From Pseudomonadales bacterium (lineage in GTDB: Bacteria > Pseudomonadota > Gammaproteobacteria > Pseudomonadales > Azotimanducaceae), in contig JAPYNO010000003.1 of assembly GCA_028283025.1 (NCBI GenBank), forward strand, positions 1 through 59,110: a DNA stretch of 59,110 nt, in the 5' to 3' direction. Both the position numbers and the translations under genes were made by a program. The notes below the pieces were generated by a model. That model ran no database searches, was not told the DNA's origin, and saw only the letters and a program-made list of their open reading frames with translations. Positions 8,222-16,928 of this stretch are shown in pieces; position 1 is the first letter of the stretch, and the number at the start of each line of letters is the position of its first letter.

Positions 8222-8787
8222 ACAAGTTAGCGCTTGGCGAGGTCGTCGAAGCCATGCTGATCGGAAGTGGCGAGGCCGTCAGCATCGACCAGATGCGCCG
8301 TGCGATTGTGGATGTGGGTGAGATCGAAGGCGGCGTCGCCAAGCTCAATGAGCGCATTGGCAAGGTGATTAAAGAATTGCAGGCCGCTTGCGACGGACGT
8401 CCATTCGAGCTCTTCGATACTGCCGCGGGCTTTCGTTATGTGACGCGCGCCCAATACGCACCCTTCATTTCGAGTTTGAAAGGCCAGAAACCGCCGACCT
8501 ATTCGCGGGCGACGCTCGAAACGCTCGCCGTCATCGCATGGCGGCAGCCCGTCACGCGCGGCGACATCGAGCAGATTCGCGGTGTTCGTCTCAATAGCAG
8601 CATCCTGCGTGCGCTGCTCGACCGCGACTGGATTCGCATCACTGGTCACAAGGAAACGCCAGGTCGCCCAGCCCTCTACGCAACGACGCGAGCGTTCCTC
8701 GACAATTTTGGATTGAAGAGCTTGGATGAACTACCGGATGCGGATGAATTATTGACTGATCGGGTGCAGGAAGGGCTTCTTAAGTAG
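8212..8787 (+). CDS. scpB: Segregation and condensation protein B
   Basis: Winged-helix partner of ScpA; a dimer binds the kleisin centre. Recognisable segments are PFELFDTAAGFRYVTR, SRATLETLAVIAWRQPVTRGDIEQIRGV and GRPALYATT. Length 191 is near normal. ATG 8212 lies inside the end of scpA; a GTG at 8218 is an alternative. In most relatives rluB follows directly, but here an AAA+ ATPase gene intervenes. Confidence 0.95.
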   Translation: MRVNKLALGEVVEAMLIGSGEAVSIDQMRRAIVDVGEIEGGVAKLNERIGKVIKELQAACDGRPFELFDTAAGFRYVTRAQYAPFISSLKGQKPPTYSRATLETLAVIAWRQPVTRGDIEQIRGVRLNSSILRALLDRDWIRITGHKETPGRPALYATTRAFLDNFGLKSLDELPDADELLTDRVQEGLLK

Positions 8788-8796
8788 CTGCCCCCT

Positions 8797-10011
8797 TTGA
8801 CAACAAGCGTTCCTCAAACGACACTACCAACACTGCAACAATTGCGTGACAACATGGCATTTGACCGAGAGGCCGCACAGAAGCTCAAGTTTAGAGAGCG
8901 TGATGTCGCGCCGTTCTTTGCCGGGCGCAAAGCGGAAATCGCCGCTTTTGAAGGGGCGCTCGAAACCGCTCAGGAAAGCGCACAAGCGATATTCCGCATC
9001 TATCAAGGCCCGCCGGGCTGTGGGAAAACGTCTTTGGTCGAATACTTGTCGCGTACTACAAGCGATGACGTAGTCTTTACACAGTTTTCAAAGTCCGATG
9101 ACTTCGACAAAGAGAGTTTGGCGGTGGCGATTGAAGAAGCGCTCAGCGCCAACAACACGCCGTTCGCGCTTGCCAAAGATGTGACGATTTTTGCGCTTTC
9201 TCTGTTCAGCAAAGACAAAGCGGCAGAAATCGTCAAAGAGCGAACCGTGAGAGAGCTTCCGAGTTCGAAACAGATAGTCATTCATATCGACGAAGCCCAC
9301 GCAATGAGCGCAGCGTTTGATGACTTTATCGAAACACTGCATACCAAAGGCGTTGGCTGGCCGTGCGTCGTCATCCTGACAGGCCTCAACCACACCAAAC
9401 GTCGAATCGTCACCATCAAAGGCATGTCTCGCCTTGAAGAAGGGGCGACCATGAACATGGGCGATCTGTCGCACGAAGAGTGCGTTGAATCCACAATGGA
9501 TATGCTGGAAGCAATCAGTGCGCAAGGGAATCGCGAACAGGCAGCGCGCCAAGTCGCAACGCTTTCGTTTGGCTGGCCACGGCATTTGAACCGTGCACAA
9601 AAAGCGCTGCGCGATGAACTGCTCCTGCAAGAAGTGGAGGGCAATCTGAACTGTGCTGATTTCGACCAGATCAAACAGAAATCAGATCAGAGCCGAAGGC
9701 GGTATTACGATTCGCGGCTCAATGACCCGCTACTGTCGCGAAACAAAGCGCTCAGTCTTCACATGATCGATGCGCTGCGCGCGCAAGGCATATGTCCCAA
9801 CGTCTTGGAATTTGGCGCTCTCTGTGCACACACCATCGAGTCCTACCCCCAAGTCGGGCCTTTCACGATTTCCGCCAAAGAGGGATTGGATTTTGCTGAG
9901 GCGTTTGTGGAAAAAGGTGTCGTTGTTGAAACTGATCAAGGCTTCGGAATCGCCATTTCGTCAATGGGCGACTGGGCGCACGAGCGATGCGAGCGCGGCG
10001 ATAGCCGCTGA
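8797..10011 (+). CDS. Orphan AAA+ ATPase, Orc/Cdc6- or TniB-like
   Basis: A soluble P-loop ATPase of up to 404 residues. Walker A is GPPGCGKTS at 71-79, Walker B is IVIHIDEAH at 160-168, and FAGR at 41-44 is a typical pre-domain motif. Residues about 215-290 look like an AAA+ lid (LSHEECVESTMDMLEAI). The last 120 residues may be a winged-helix domain. It resembles the AAA+ protein at 53908-55344 in motif order and lid wording. It sits between scpB and rluB, which are normally adjacent, so it looks like an insertion. The start is uncertain: TTG 8797 has no ribosome site; ATG 8854 is the next choice. Function unknown. Confidence 0.75.
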   Translation: MTTSVPQTTLPTLQQLRDNMAFDREAAQKLKFRERDVAPFFAGRKAEIAAFEGALETAQESAQAIFRIYQGPPGCGKTSLVEYLSRTTSDDVVFTQFSKSDDFDKESLAVAIEEALSANNTPFALAKDVTIFALSLFSKDKAAEIVKERTVRELPSSKQIVIHIDEAHAMSAAFDDFIETLHTKGVGWPCVVILTGLNHTKRRIVTIKGMSRLEEGATMNMGDLSHEECVESTMDMLEAISAQGNREQAARQVATLSFGWPRHLNRAQKALRDELLLQEVEGNLNCADFDQIKQKSDQSRRRYYDSRLNDPLLSRNKALSLHMIDALRAQGICPNVLEFGALCAHTIESYPQVGPFTISAKEGLDFAEAFVEKGVVVETDQGFGIAISSMGDWAHERCERGDSR

Positions 10012-10084
10012 ACTGCGACTCAGTGAAAACGTCAACGCTGGCCTTCAAGGGCTGCCTTTTTCTGTGCGCTGAAGCAACACCCGC

Positions 10085-10104
10085 GTTAGGAACTGTATCC
10101 TAAC
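10085..10104 (+). promoter_or_regulatory. Inverted repeat just before rluB
   Basis: GTTAGGA at 10085-10091 and TCCTAAC at 10098-10104 form perfect 7-base arms around a 6-base spacer. The repeat ends 5 bases before the rluB ATG, where a ribosome site would be expected and none is visible. It could be an operator or a translation-limiting hairpin. Neither role is shown. Confidence 0.4.
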
Positions 10105-10109
10105 CCCCC

Positions 10110-10934
10110 ATGGAACGCCTACAAAAACACATGGCTGGGCTCGGTCTTGCATCGCGTCGCGCGATCGAAGGCTGGATTGCGGCAGGCCGGGTCAGCGTTG
10201 ACGGCGAGACCGCACGACTTGGCATGCGCGTCGATGGCAGTGAGCGCATCCTGCTTGATGGCAAGGCGGTGGCGAAGCGCGCGGCACCTCCCGTGCGCGT
10301 GTTGATTCTCAACAAGCGCGCTGGGGTCATCTGCACGCGCAAGGACGATGAGGGGCGTCCGACCTGTTTCGATGGTCTGCCAAGTCTGCGTCAAGGTCGC
10401 TGGATCTCTATTGGACGACTTGACGTGAGCACAAGCGGACTGCTGCTCGTCAGCAACGATGGTGAATTCGCCAATCGTATGATGCACCCATCGACGGGAC
10501 TTGACCGCGAATATGCCGTCAGGCTTGATATTCGCCTCTCCGAAGAGCAGGAAGCGCTGCTCAAATCAGGCATTCAAATCGACACCGGCGAGACGGCAGG
10601 CTTTTCGGACCTGCGCTTCTTTCGCGGCGGCCCGAGCAACTACTGGTATCACCTTGTCCTCATGGAGGGGCGCAACCGGCAGGTGCGACGCATGTTCGAC
10701 GCCGTAGGCGCGCGCGTGAGTCGCTTGAAGCGCGTTCGGTTTGGTCCGGTGATTCTTCCGGCTGGACTGCGCGCGGGACAATTCCGGCCGATGTCGGGCA
10801 AGGATACGCTCGCGCTCTACGGGCTGCTAGGTCTGTCGAGGCCGAAGATCTGGAAGTCACATGAACTCAAGGCGCACAAGCCTGCTAAGAAAGACAGGCA
10901 GTCTGCGCTGATCCCTTACCCGCAACTTCGTTAG
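10110..10934 (+). CDS. rluB: 23S rRNA pseudouridine 2605 synthase
   Basis: Isomerises one uridine of 23S rRNA to pseudouridine. An S4 RNA-binding domain ([19 protein letters not shown], residues about 2-60) precedes the RsuA/RluB-type catalytic domain. The catalytic Asp lies in [17 protein letters not shown] (about 100-115). Further family segments are DREYAVRL and [14 protein letters not shown]. Length 274 fits a minimal RluB with a short basic tail. The scpB-rluB order, despite the inserted gene, supports RluB over RsuA or RluE. Confidence 0.93.
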   Translation: MERLQKHMAGLGLASRRAIEGWIAAGRVSVDGETARLGMRVDGSERILLDGKAVAKRAAPPVRVLILNKRAGVICTRKDDEGRPTCFDGLPSLRQGRWISIGRLDVSTSGLLLVSNDGEFANRMMHPSTGLDREYAVRLDIRLSEEQEALLKSGIQIDTGETAGFSDLRFFRGGPSNYWYHLVLMEGRNRQVRRMFDAVGARVSRLKRVRFGPVILPAGLRAGQFRPMSGKDTLALYGLLGLSRPKIWKSHELKAHKPAKKDRQSALIPYPQLR

Positions 10935-11008
10935 GCGCCTGCGCCGAAGACCCATCAAAACTGTTAGACTGCGCATCCCAAATCCGCCGACCCGCCAGAA
11001 TCAAGCCT

Positions 11009-11227
11009 ATGAAGGCCGACATTCATCCAGACTATTCGGACATCACCGCCACCTGTAGTTGCGGGAATGTCATCAAGACACGCTCGACGCTTGGCATTGA
11101 CTTGCATCTCGACGTGTGCTCGGCTTGTCATCCCTTCTATACAGGCAAGCAGAAGATTGTGGACTCCGGCGGGCGCGTGGAGCGCTTTAATCGTCGCTTC
11201 GCAGGATTGAGCGCTGCCGCGGGCTGA
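11009..11227 (+). CDS. rpmE: 50S ribosomal protein L31
   Basis: Small zinc-binding ribosomal protein of 72 residues. It keeps the N-terminal MKADIHP-Y, the Cys pair C-S-C at about 16 and 18 and the pair C-S-A-C at about 37 and 40. The segment [23 protein letters not shown] is highly conserved. The four cysteines mark the zinc-bound form rather than the zinc-independent paralogue. The ATG at 11009 has only a weak ribosome site. Confidence 0.97.
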   Translation: MKADIHPDYSDITATCSCGNVIKTRSTLGIDLHLDVCSACHPFYTGKQKIVDSGGRVERFNRRFAGLSAAAG

Positions 11228-11299
11228 GCAACCAAGCGCCAAGAACGCGGGCGCTTGTCGTACACTACAAACCTCTTCAATACACCGGACAAACGTTCG

Positions 11300-12700
11300 A
11301 TGGCGATGTTTCGCCTCAGTCGAATTGCTTGCGCGGCGCTGCTTGGCGTGCTTCTTGCCGTGCCAAGCTTGGCCGCTCCCGGCGAGGACATGTACCGGGA
11401 ATTTGAAGAGAATCAGGCGATCTATGCTGACGAAGCATGGCAGCAGTATGTGCAACGGCTTGGCGAGAAGCTGCTTGAGCACACGGAGCACAAGGGCCGC
11501 ACCTACAAGTTCACAGTGCTCGACGAATCGAGCGTCAACGCCTTCGCGCTGCCCGACGGCTATATCTTCATGCACGCTGGCTTGATCGCGCACATGCAAA
11601 ACGAAGACCAGCTCGCTGCCGTGATCGGGCATGAAATTGCGCATGTCACCAAGCGTCACTCCGCTCGCCGCAGCACACGCTCCGGGCTTGGCAGCATCGC
11701 TGGCTTTGTGGCCGCTGTGCTCACCGGCAGCGGTGCGCTTTATAGCGCTTCGCAAACTGCGATGGCGCAATATATTTCCGGCTACGGTCGCGAAATGGAG
11801 CTTGAGGCCGATGCCTACGGCGCTGTCTATCTCGCCAGAGCGGGCTATTCACCGCACGCGCATCTTGAAATGCTCTCGCTCCTCAAGGATCAGAGCATGT
11901 TCAACGCTAAGGTGTCAAAGCGACCGCGCTCCCACCACGGCGTATTTTCAACCCACCCTAAGAATGATCGTCGTCTGCACTATGCGATCGCGCAGGCCGA
12001 AGGTGAGTACCAGTGGGAGAAAAGTGAAACCGTCGGCAATTTTCTTGAGATGATCGACGGCATGGTCTACGGCGACCATCAGACCGAAGGCAGTGTGGTG
12101 GACAACCTGTGGGTCAACGGACGATTGAGAGTAGCGGTGGAGTTCCCCGCAGGCTGGAAGGTTGGCACCGCAAGCAACAAAACCTCGGCGCAGGCACCGG
12201 GCGGGGCATCGGTGGGGCACATCAATGTGACCCAAGGCAGTTTCAATGATCGCGTGCGGCCGCGCACCTACATCAAGAAGGTGCTTAGCCGAGAAGACGA
12301 GGAGTCAGGGATGACTGTGGAGACTGACACCATCAAGGCGTACATCGCGCAGATGTCTACTGCGGACAGCGATGCCAAGGCCATCATGCTCGGCATCGTC
12401 TACATTGGCGAAACGGTGCTTGTGTTCGATGGTCAAGCTGGGGCCTCGGGTGATCGCGAGGCGTTTGCCGCCGAGTTCCGACGCACCATCGAATCCGTGC
12501 GCCGATTGAGAGAGTCGGACCTCGCCCATCTGGGGCGTCCGCGAATCAAGATCATTTACGCCGAGCCTGGCATGACCTACAAGGAGCTCGCCAAGTCGAG
12601 CGAGATTCGCAGCTATCCAGAAGAGACGCTGCGTTTGATCAACGGCGACTATCCGTTCGGTGAGCCACGTCCTGGCAACCCGGTCAAGATTGTTCAGTGA
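11300..12700 (+). CDS. Secreted M48-family metalloprotease
   Basis: Probable periplasmic zinc protease. The start at ATG 11300 gives a signal peptide (MAMFRLSR, hydrophobic core, cleavage near SLAA-P); an in-frame TTG at 11255 would spoil it. The zinc motif HEIAHVTKRH (HEXXH) and the downstream ligand in EMELEADAYG are both present. After a central domain with GSFNDRVRPRTY, the C-terminus (LRLINGDYPFGEPRPGNPVKIV) looks like the LysM-like end of Zn proteases related to BepA/YfgC. Unlike BepA, I see no TPR repeats. A role in outer-membrane protein quality control is plausible but inferred. It overlaps the amidase by 4 bases. Confidence 0.88.
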   Translation: MAMFRLSRIACAALLGVLLAVPSLAAPGEDMYREFEENQAIYADEAWQQYVQRLGEKLLEHTEHKGRTYKFTVLDESSVNAFALPDGYIFMHAGLIAHMQNEDQLAAVIGHEIAHVTKRHSARRSTRSGLGSIAGFVAAVLTGSGALYSASQTAMAQYISGYGREMELEADAYGAVYLARAGYSPHAHLEMLSLLKDQSMFNAKVSKRPRSHHGVFSTHPKNDRRLHYAIAQAEGEYQWEKSETVGNFLEMIDGMVYGDHQTEGSVVDNLWVNGRLRVAVEFPAGWKVGTASNKTSAQAPGGASVGHINVTQGSFNDRVRPRTYIKKVLSREDEESGMTVETDTIKAYIAQMSTADSDAKAIMLGIVYIGETVLVFDGQAGASGDREAFAAEFRRTIESVRRLRESDLAHLGRPRIKIIYAEPGMTYKELAKSSEIRSYPEETLRLINGDYPFGEPRPGNPVKIVQ

Positions 12701-14028
12701 CGCTCGCGCAGCTTTCCGCGGCGCTCAATCGGGGTGAATCGCGAGCGGTTGATCTTGCCGAAGCGTGCACTGAACGCATTGAGGCATCAGATTCCGAAGG
12801 TTCTCGCACCTTCATTCGAAGAAACCTCCGCCTCACTGAAGATGCATTTGAGGCTGATCGTGTACTGCAAACGGGACGCCACACACCGCTGACGGGCATT
12901 CCTGTTTCAGTCAAGGATTTATTCGACATCGCTGGGCAGGTGACCACCGCAGGTTCGGTGGTGCTGCGCGATTCGCCGCCTGCCGCTGTCGACAGCGCGG
13001 TGGTTGCCCGCTTGAAGGCCGCTGGCATGGTCATCGTCGGCACCACCAATATGACGGAGTTCGCCTATTCTGGACTCGGTTTGAATCCGCACTACGGCAC
13101 GCCAAGGAATCCATATGACCGCGAGGTCGGCAGAATCCCCGGCGGCTCATCGTCGGGCGCTGCGATTTCGGTCACCGATGGCATGGCGGCTGTCGCTATT
13201 GGCACGGATACCAGCGGCTCTTGCCGAATCCCGGCAGCGCTCTGCGGACTCGTCGGTTTCAAACCGACTGCGCGCCGCGTGCCGAGAACCGGCCTCATAC
13301 CGCTCTCGACAAGCCTCGACTCGGTCGGGTCGATTGGCCATAGCGTCAATTGCTGCGCACTTGTTGATGCCGTCCTCGCTGGCGAATCCGAAATCAACGC
13401 GCCAGCGCCCGCTGATTTGTCTGGCTTGTCCGCAGGCAGGCTTGTGAACTATGTCGAGGAAGGCGTTGCGCCCGATGTTGCCGCCGCCTGCGAACTCGGC
13501 CTTCGCCGGCTCGAAGACGCAGGTCTCAGAATCGTGGATTTGCAGCTGCAGAGTCTTGACGCCATACCAGAGATTGTCGCCGATGGCGGACTGACGAAAT
13601 ACGAGGCATATCTATGGCACCGACCGCTCCTTGAGAGGCGACGCGACGAATACGATCCGCACGTCGCATCACGCATCCTCCTTGGGGCACCGTCGGACGA
13701 GACAGCCTACCTTGCAAAGATACGCCTGCGTCAGCGCATGATCGAGCGCGCCGATCAAGAAAGCCATTCAGTTGACTTCATCGTACTGCCGAGTGTCGTC
13801 ATGACCGCGCCGAGCATCGACTCGCTTGGCGAAGAAGATGCCTATGTACGCACAAACCTCGCCATGCTGCGCAATCCAGGCGTTGCCAATATGCTCGACC
13901 GCCCGGCCATCACGCTGCCTATTCCCGGAGCCTCGCGTTTGCCGGTCGGATTGATGCTGATGGGTGAAACGATGGGTGATCGTCAATTGCTCGCCATCGC
14001 TCGCGCTGCGGAGATTGCGCTTCAATGA
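12697..14028 (+). CDS. Amidase signature family enzyme
   Basis: Hydrolase of carboxamide bonds using a Ser-cisSer-Lys triad. The catalytic Lys lies in GIPVSVKDLFDIAG (near residue 73). The Gly/Ser-rich signature starts at GRIPGGSSSGAAISV (about 148-162), and the nucleophilic Ser is in TDTSGSCRIPAALCG. Length 443 is typical. It starts with GTG in a GTGA overlap with the protease stop and overlaps the Mug gene by 4 bases. GatA is the usual alternative, but no gatB or gatC is nearby and the sequence lacks the long GatA C-terminus, so a stand-alone amidase is more likely. Confidence 0.88.
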   Translation: MTLAQLSAALNRGESRAVDLAEACTERIEASDSEGSRTFIRRNLRLTEDAFEADRVLQTGRHTPLTGIPVSVKDLFDIAGQVTTAGSVVLRDSPPAAVDSAVVARLKAAGMVIVGTTNMTEFAYSGLGLNPHYGTPRNPYDREVGRIPGGSSSGAAISVTDGMAAVAIGTDTSGSCRIPAALCGLVGFKPTARRVPRTGLIPLSTSLDSVGSIGHSVNCCALVDAVLAGESEINAPAPADLSGLSAGRLVNYVEEGVAPDVAAACELGLRRLEDAGLRIVDLQLQSLDAIPEIVADGGLTKYEAYLWHRPLLERRRDEYDPHVASRILLGAPSDETAYLAKIRLRQRMIERADQESHSVDFIVLPSVVMTAPSIDSLGEEDAYVRTNLAMLRNPGVANMLDRPAITLPIPGASRLPVGLMLMGETMGDRQLLAIARAAEIALQ

Positions 14029-14540
14029 CTCGCCGACATGTGCTGCCGGATGTGCTGCCAAAAGGCTTGACGACAGTGATCTGCGGATCGGCACCCGGCA
14101 AGGCGTCCGCCCGTCTCGGCGCCTACTATGCGCATCCTGGCAATCGCTTCTGGCGGACCCTGCTTGAAGCGGGCCTCACCGACCGGCAGCTCAGTCCCGA
14201 AGAATATCCGAGTTTGCCCGACTTCGGTATTGGTCTGACCGACCTCGCCAAGCATGAATTCGGCAATGACGATGAACTGAGTGCGGCGGCCTATGACGTT
14301 GACAGCCTTGCGCAGCGCATCCGCGACTGCAAACCGAGAGTGCTGGCGTTCAACGGCAAGCGCCCGGCAAGCGTTTTTCTCGGCGCGCGCACGATTGACT
14401 ACGGCGAAGCCCAAACGTTTGAAGGCACGCGCATATTCGTCCTGCCCGCAACATCAGGCCGTGCGACACGCTTTTTTGACATCTCCTACTGGCTGCGCCT
14501 CGGTGCGCTTCATGCACAGCAGCATACTTCCATTGCTTAA
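14025..14540 (+). CDS. mug: Mismatch-specific uracil/thymine DNA glycosylase
   Basis: Base-excision repair enzyme of the Mug/DNA-deoxyinosine glycosylase branch of the UDG superfamily. The N-terminal CGSAPGKASARLGAYYAHPG segment holds the substrate-binding loop, followed by NRFWRTLLEAG. VLAFNGKRPA (about 105-114) and VLPATSGRATRF near the C-terminus supply the other UDG motifs. Length 171 fits. The deoxyinosine subgroup often has SAPG here, so the exact lesion preference is open. Its start overlaps the amidase stop by 4 bases (ATGA). The next gene is convergent. Confidence 0.82.
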   Translation: MTRRHVLPDVLPKGLTTVICGSAPGKASARLGAYYAHPGNRFWRTLLEAGLTDRQLSPEEYPSLPDFGIGLTDLAKHEFGNDDELSAAAYDVDSLAQRIRDCKPRVLAFNGKRPASVFLGARTIDYGEAQTFEGTRIFVLPATSGRATRFFDISYWLRLGALHAQQHTSIA

Positions 14541-14578
14541 AATCATGATTCAGGAAGCTCCATTAGGGCCTGTTCACA

Positions 14579-15790
14579 CTATGCGATCCCCAGTTCTTCG
14601 AGTGCATCGCGCCAATGCACGCAGAGTACATCGTCGATTGTCATGCGCGCCTGATCCCGGCTGATGCAAAGGGCGAGGGGTTTCTCAAAATCCTTCGTGA
14701 AACGGGCGACAGCACGCACATCTCGCGCAGCATTGATCTGCTGCGTTGACTTGATTTCAATAAGTGCTACAGAATCCCCAGGGCGTTCGATCAGCAAATC
14801 AATTTCCGTACCGGAGCCGGTCCGAAGGTAAGAAAGGCGCCAGTCCGGATACTTGTAGCTCGACAGATGAGCGATCTGTGTGATGATGAAATGCTCGAAT
14901 GCCTTGCCGTATTCATAGGTGCCGTCATTGATTGGCACTTGGAGCGTTCGATCAAGCGACCGCTTGACGCCTGTGTCTAGAAAAAAGAATTTGGGATTGA
15001 CACGCTGCTGCTTCCTAATCGAGCGGTGGTAGGCAGGGAGGAGAAAGCCAACCAAGGTATCTTCAAGGATGCCGAAGTAGGAAATGACAGTCTTTGCATC
15101 CACGCCTACATCCTCGGCGATTTTGGCGTAGTTGACAATCGTGCCGTTTGACTGAGCGGCGATTTCAAGAAAATGCCTGAAAGGGTCGAGCCTCCTGATG
15201 ATCTGCTCGGCCACAATTTCCTCTTTGAGGTATGTGAGCGCATAGGCGCGTAAAAACGCCTGTTTATCGTCGTCTTCGCGCAGCGCATAGACCCGGGGCA
15301 GCGTTCCCCAGCGTAGCGCTTGGGTGAGTTCGAAGGACTCTCCGAGTTCCGGTACAGTCAATGGGTAGAGGTTGTAGACAAATGCCCTTCCAGCCAAGAG
15401 GTTGGATGCGCCACGCTTCAATTTCCTGTTACTTGACCCCGTGAGCACAAAGCGCTTCGGGGTGCTCGTCATCAGGCGATGGACGATGTCCAAGAGGCGT
15501 GGTGCACGTTGTACTTCGTCGATGAGTACCCATTCGATGGCATCCGGCAGTGCCCTTACTTGGTGCTCGAAACGCTGTGGTGTCCGGCGGTAGGCATCTT
15601 CGATCTCTGGATCAAGCAGATCAATATACAGGGACGCTCCTGGGTCGAAGCTGTCCTTGATATAAGTCGTCTTTCCGGTGCCACGCGCCCCAAAGAGAAA
15701 GAAGGAATGGTTGCGGGTGGTCTGCAAAAGTCTGCGGAACATTTCAACAGAAGCTTCAGAAAAGCAGTCGAAAAACGGATTGTACTCCAT
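14579..15790 (-). CDS. DUF4143-type AAA ATPase (copy 1)
   Basis: A 403-residue ATPase: P-loop FGARGTGKTT at 33-42, Walker B with the family hallmark DEVQRAPR at 91-98, and the sensor segment VLTGSSNRKLKRGASNLLAGRA. The DUF4143 C-terminal part contains a nuclease-like core (TEIDLLIERPGDSVALIEIKS), recalling PD-(D/E)XK folds. Such proteins are widespread and of unsettled function; some are guessed to belong to mobile or defence modules. A second copy lies at 50566. The start codon sits inside an inverted repeat (15784-15812). Confidence 0.85.
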   Translation of the reverse strand: MEYNPFFDCFSEASVEMFRRLLQTTRNHSFFLFGARGTGKTTYIKDSFDPGASLYIDLLDPEIEDAYRRTPQRFEHQVRALPDAIEWVLIDEVQRAPRLLDIVHRLMTSTPKRFVLTGSSNRKLKRGASNLLAGRAFVYNLYPLTVPELGESFELTQALRWGTLPRVYALREDDDKQAFLRAYALTYLKEEIVAEQIIRRLDPFRHFLEIAAQSNGTIVNYAKIAEDVGVDAKTVISYFGILEDTLVGFLLPAYHRSIRKQQRVNPKFFFLDTGVKRSLDRTLQVPINDGTYEYGKAFEHFIITQIAHLSSYKYPDWRLSYLRTGSGTEIDLLIERPGDSVALIEIKSTQQINAARDVRAVARFTKDFEKPLALCISRDQARMTIDDVLCVHWRDALEELGIA

Positions 15791-15812
15791 ATTTACCGTC
15801 GTTTTATGGAGT
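15784..15812 (-). promoter_or_regulatory. Inverted repeat over the DUF4143 start codon (copy 1)
   Basis: Perfect 8-base arms ACTCCATA at 15784-15791 and TATGGAGT at 15805-15812 are separated by 13 bases. On the minus strand the downstream arm contains the ATG of the ATPase gene. An AT-rich stretch (minus-strand tttatag) lies just upstream and may be a -10 box. An operator for autoregulation, or an RNA hairpin that hides the start codon, would fit. Copy 2 of the gene has the same layout. Confidence 0.5.
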
Positions 15813-15843
15813 TCACTCTATAAAATCAAGGCTCTTTGCTCGT

Positions 15844-16599
15844 TCAGAAGCAGTTTAGGAATTCGAGAACCGCCTTATTGAATGCGTCTGCGGCATCGAT
15901 ATTGACTGAGTGCCCGCCTTTCATGCGTGCGACCTTCAAGTCCCGATAGCGGGCCGTCAGCGCTTCAATATCGGGTTGAAATGCTTTCTCGTAGATGCCG
16001 TTGATAATGAGCACAGTGGTGCTGAGGCCAGCGAGCAGGTGCGATGCGAAGAGGTCGCTCGCGAGACTGCCAGTGAGGTCAATGGTCGTCTCAGACATGG
16101 CATCGGCGCTTCGAACCATCGCCGTCTTCACATCGCTAGGCACACGCCGGGCGTGAATCGGATGAAAAGGCAGGCGCCGCGGGTCGAATGCCGCTTTCGA
16201 TGATCGGGTGCGTTGAGCGCGCGGGCGGTCCGCCACTTGCCCGAAGGCTGAGCGCGAGTTTGTGACCACAATTCCCCTGCATCGTTCTCTGCAGGTGCTT
16301 GCGTAGTGAAGCACGAGGCCAGCGCCGTAGGACTGTCCTATAAGATGCCACGCATCAATGCCAAGCTGCTCTCGAATCTGCTCGAATTCGTGCGTATAGG
16401 TAGCGATTGAGTAGTCGGCGGGATCAATTGAGGCCGCTGACTTACCGTGCCCAAAGAGTTCGACCATGACCAGAAAGTAGTTGCGCGACAATGCCTCACG
16501 ATTCGGCATCCATTGAGCGTTACACGACATAAACCCGTGCACCAGCATGATGGCCGGATGTTTCGGATCGCCGTATGTTTCGAATGAGAGTCTTGGCAT
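15844..16599 (-). CDS. Alpha/beta-fold hydrolase
   Basis: A 251-residue serine hydrolase of the lipase/esterase type. The oxyanion segment VHGFMSCNAQW is at about 20-30, the nucleophile elbow is GQSYGAG near 90, and the probable catalytic His is in KGGHSVNIDAADAF near the C-terminus. No signal peptide is visible, so it is probably cytoplasmic. It lies 23 bases after the small partner gene and could be co-transcribed with the nucleotidyltransferase pair. The substrate is unknown. Confidence 0.85.
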   Translation of the reverse strand: MPRLSFETYGDPKHPAIMLVHGFMSCNAQWMPNREALSRNYFLVMVELFGHGKSAASIDPADYSIATYTHEFEQIREQLGIDAWHLIGQSYGAGLVLHYASTCRERCRGIVVTNSRSAFGQVADRPRAQRTRSSKAAFDPRRLPFHPIHARRVPSDVKTAMVRSADAMSETTIDLTGSLASDLFASHLLAGLSTTVLIINGIYEKAFQPDIEALTARYRDLKVARMKGGHSVNIDAADAFNKAVLEFLNCF

Positions 16600-16622
16600 C
16601 GATGCGCTGCTATGCGCGCAGA

Positions 16623-16928
16623 CTAGCGGTCTGCTCGCTGTCTCTCCAGTGCGCGCTCAAAGCTCACGAGTCGTCTGATGTAAGCGTTGTAACGCGAGTG
16701 CGCAGTATTGCCGTCGCCTTGCTCGCAGAGTGCGACGTAGAGCGCGTGCTCGGGGCAATCGGGCGCGTTCGGGCACTGCGGAATGTCAAGCCCAGCCCGT
16801 TGCATGCGCACTGCGCCAATCAAAACGAGCAGCGCATGAATGCTGAGTGTGCCGACTTCTAGGTCTTCAATGCCCGCGGCTACCAGCTCCGCGCCTGGTA
16901 GATTATGAAGTCGCTCATCAAACACCAC
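16623..16928 (-). CDS. Small partner of the nucleotidyltransferase, unknown function
   Basis: About 101 residues, predicted helical, containing the run AHSRYNAYIRRLVSFERALER near the end. Two adjacent GTG codons (16928 and 16925) are the likely starts, because VFDERLHNLPGAEL reads like a natural N-terminus; upstream in-frame codons overlap the neighbour too deeply. It overlaps the 3' end of the nucleotidyltransferase gene by 8-11 bases. That constant pairing recalls two-gene toxin-antitoxin modules built on nucleotidyltransferases. I do not recognise a named family, and which partner would be toxic is not known. Confidence 0.6.
   Translation of the reverse strand: MVFDERLHNLPGAELVAAGIEDLEVGTLSIHALLVLIGAVRMQRAGLDIPQCPNAPDCPEHALYVALCEQGDGNTAHSRYNAYIRRLVSFERALERQRADR

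Noticed and set aside
9088-9630. 180-codon minus-strand frame opposite the orphan AAA+ ATPase
   Set aside because: The plus-strand frame carries clear Walker motifs; the antisense product has none.
12697-14028. GatA subunit of aspartyl/glutamyl-tRNA amidotransferase
   Set aside because: No gatB or gatC nearby, and the region between catalytic signature and C-terminus does not follow GatA; a generic amidase fits better.
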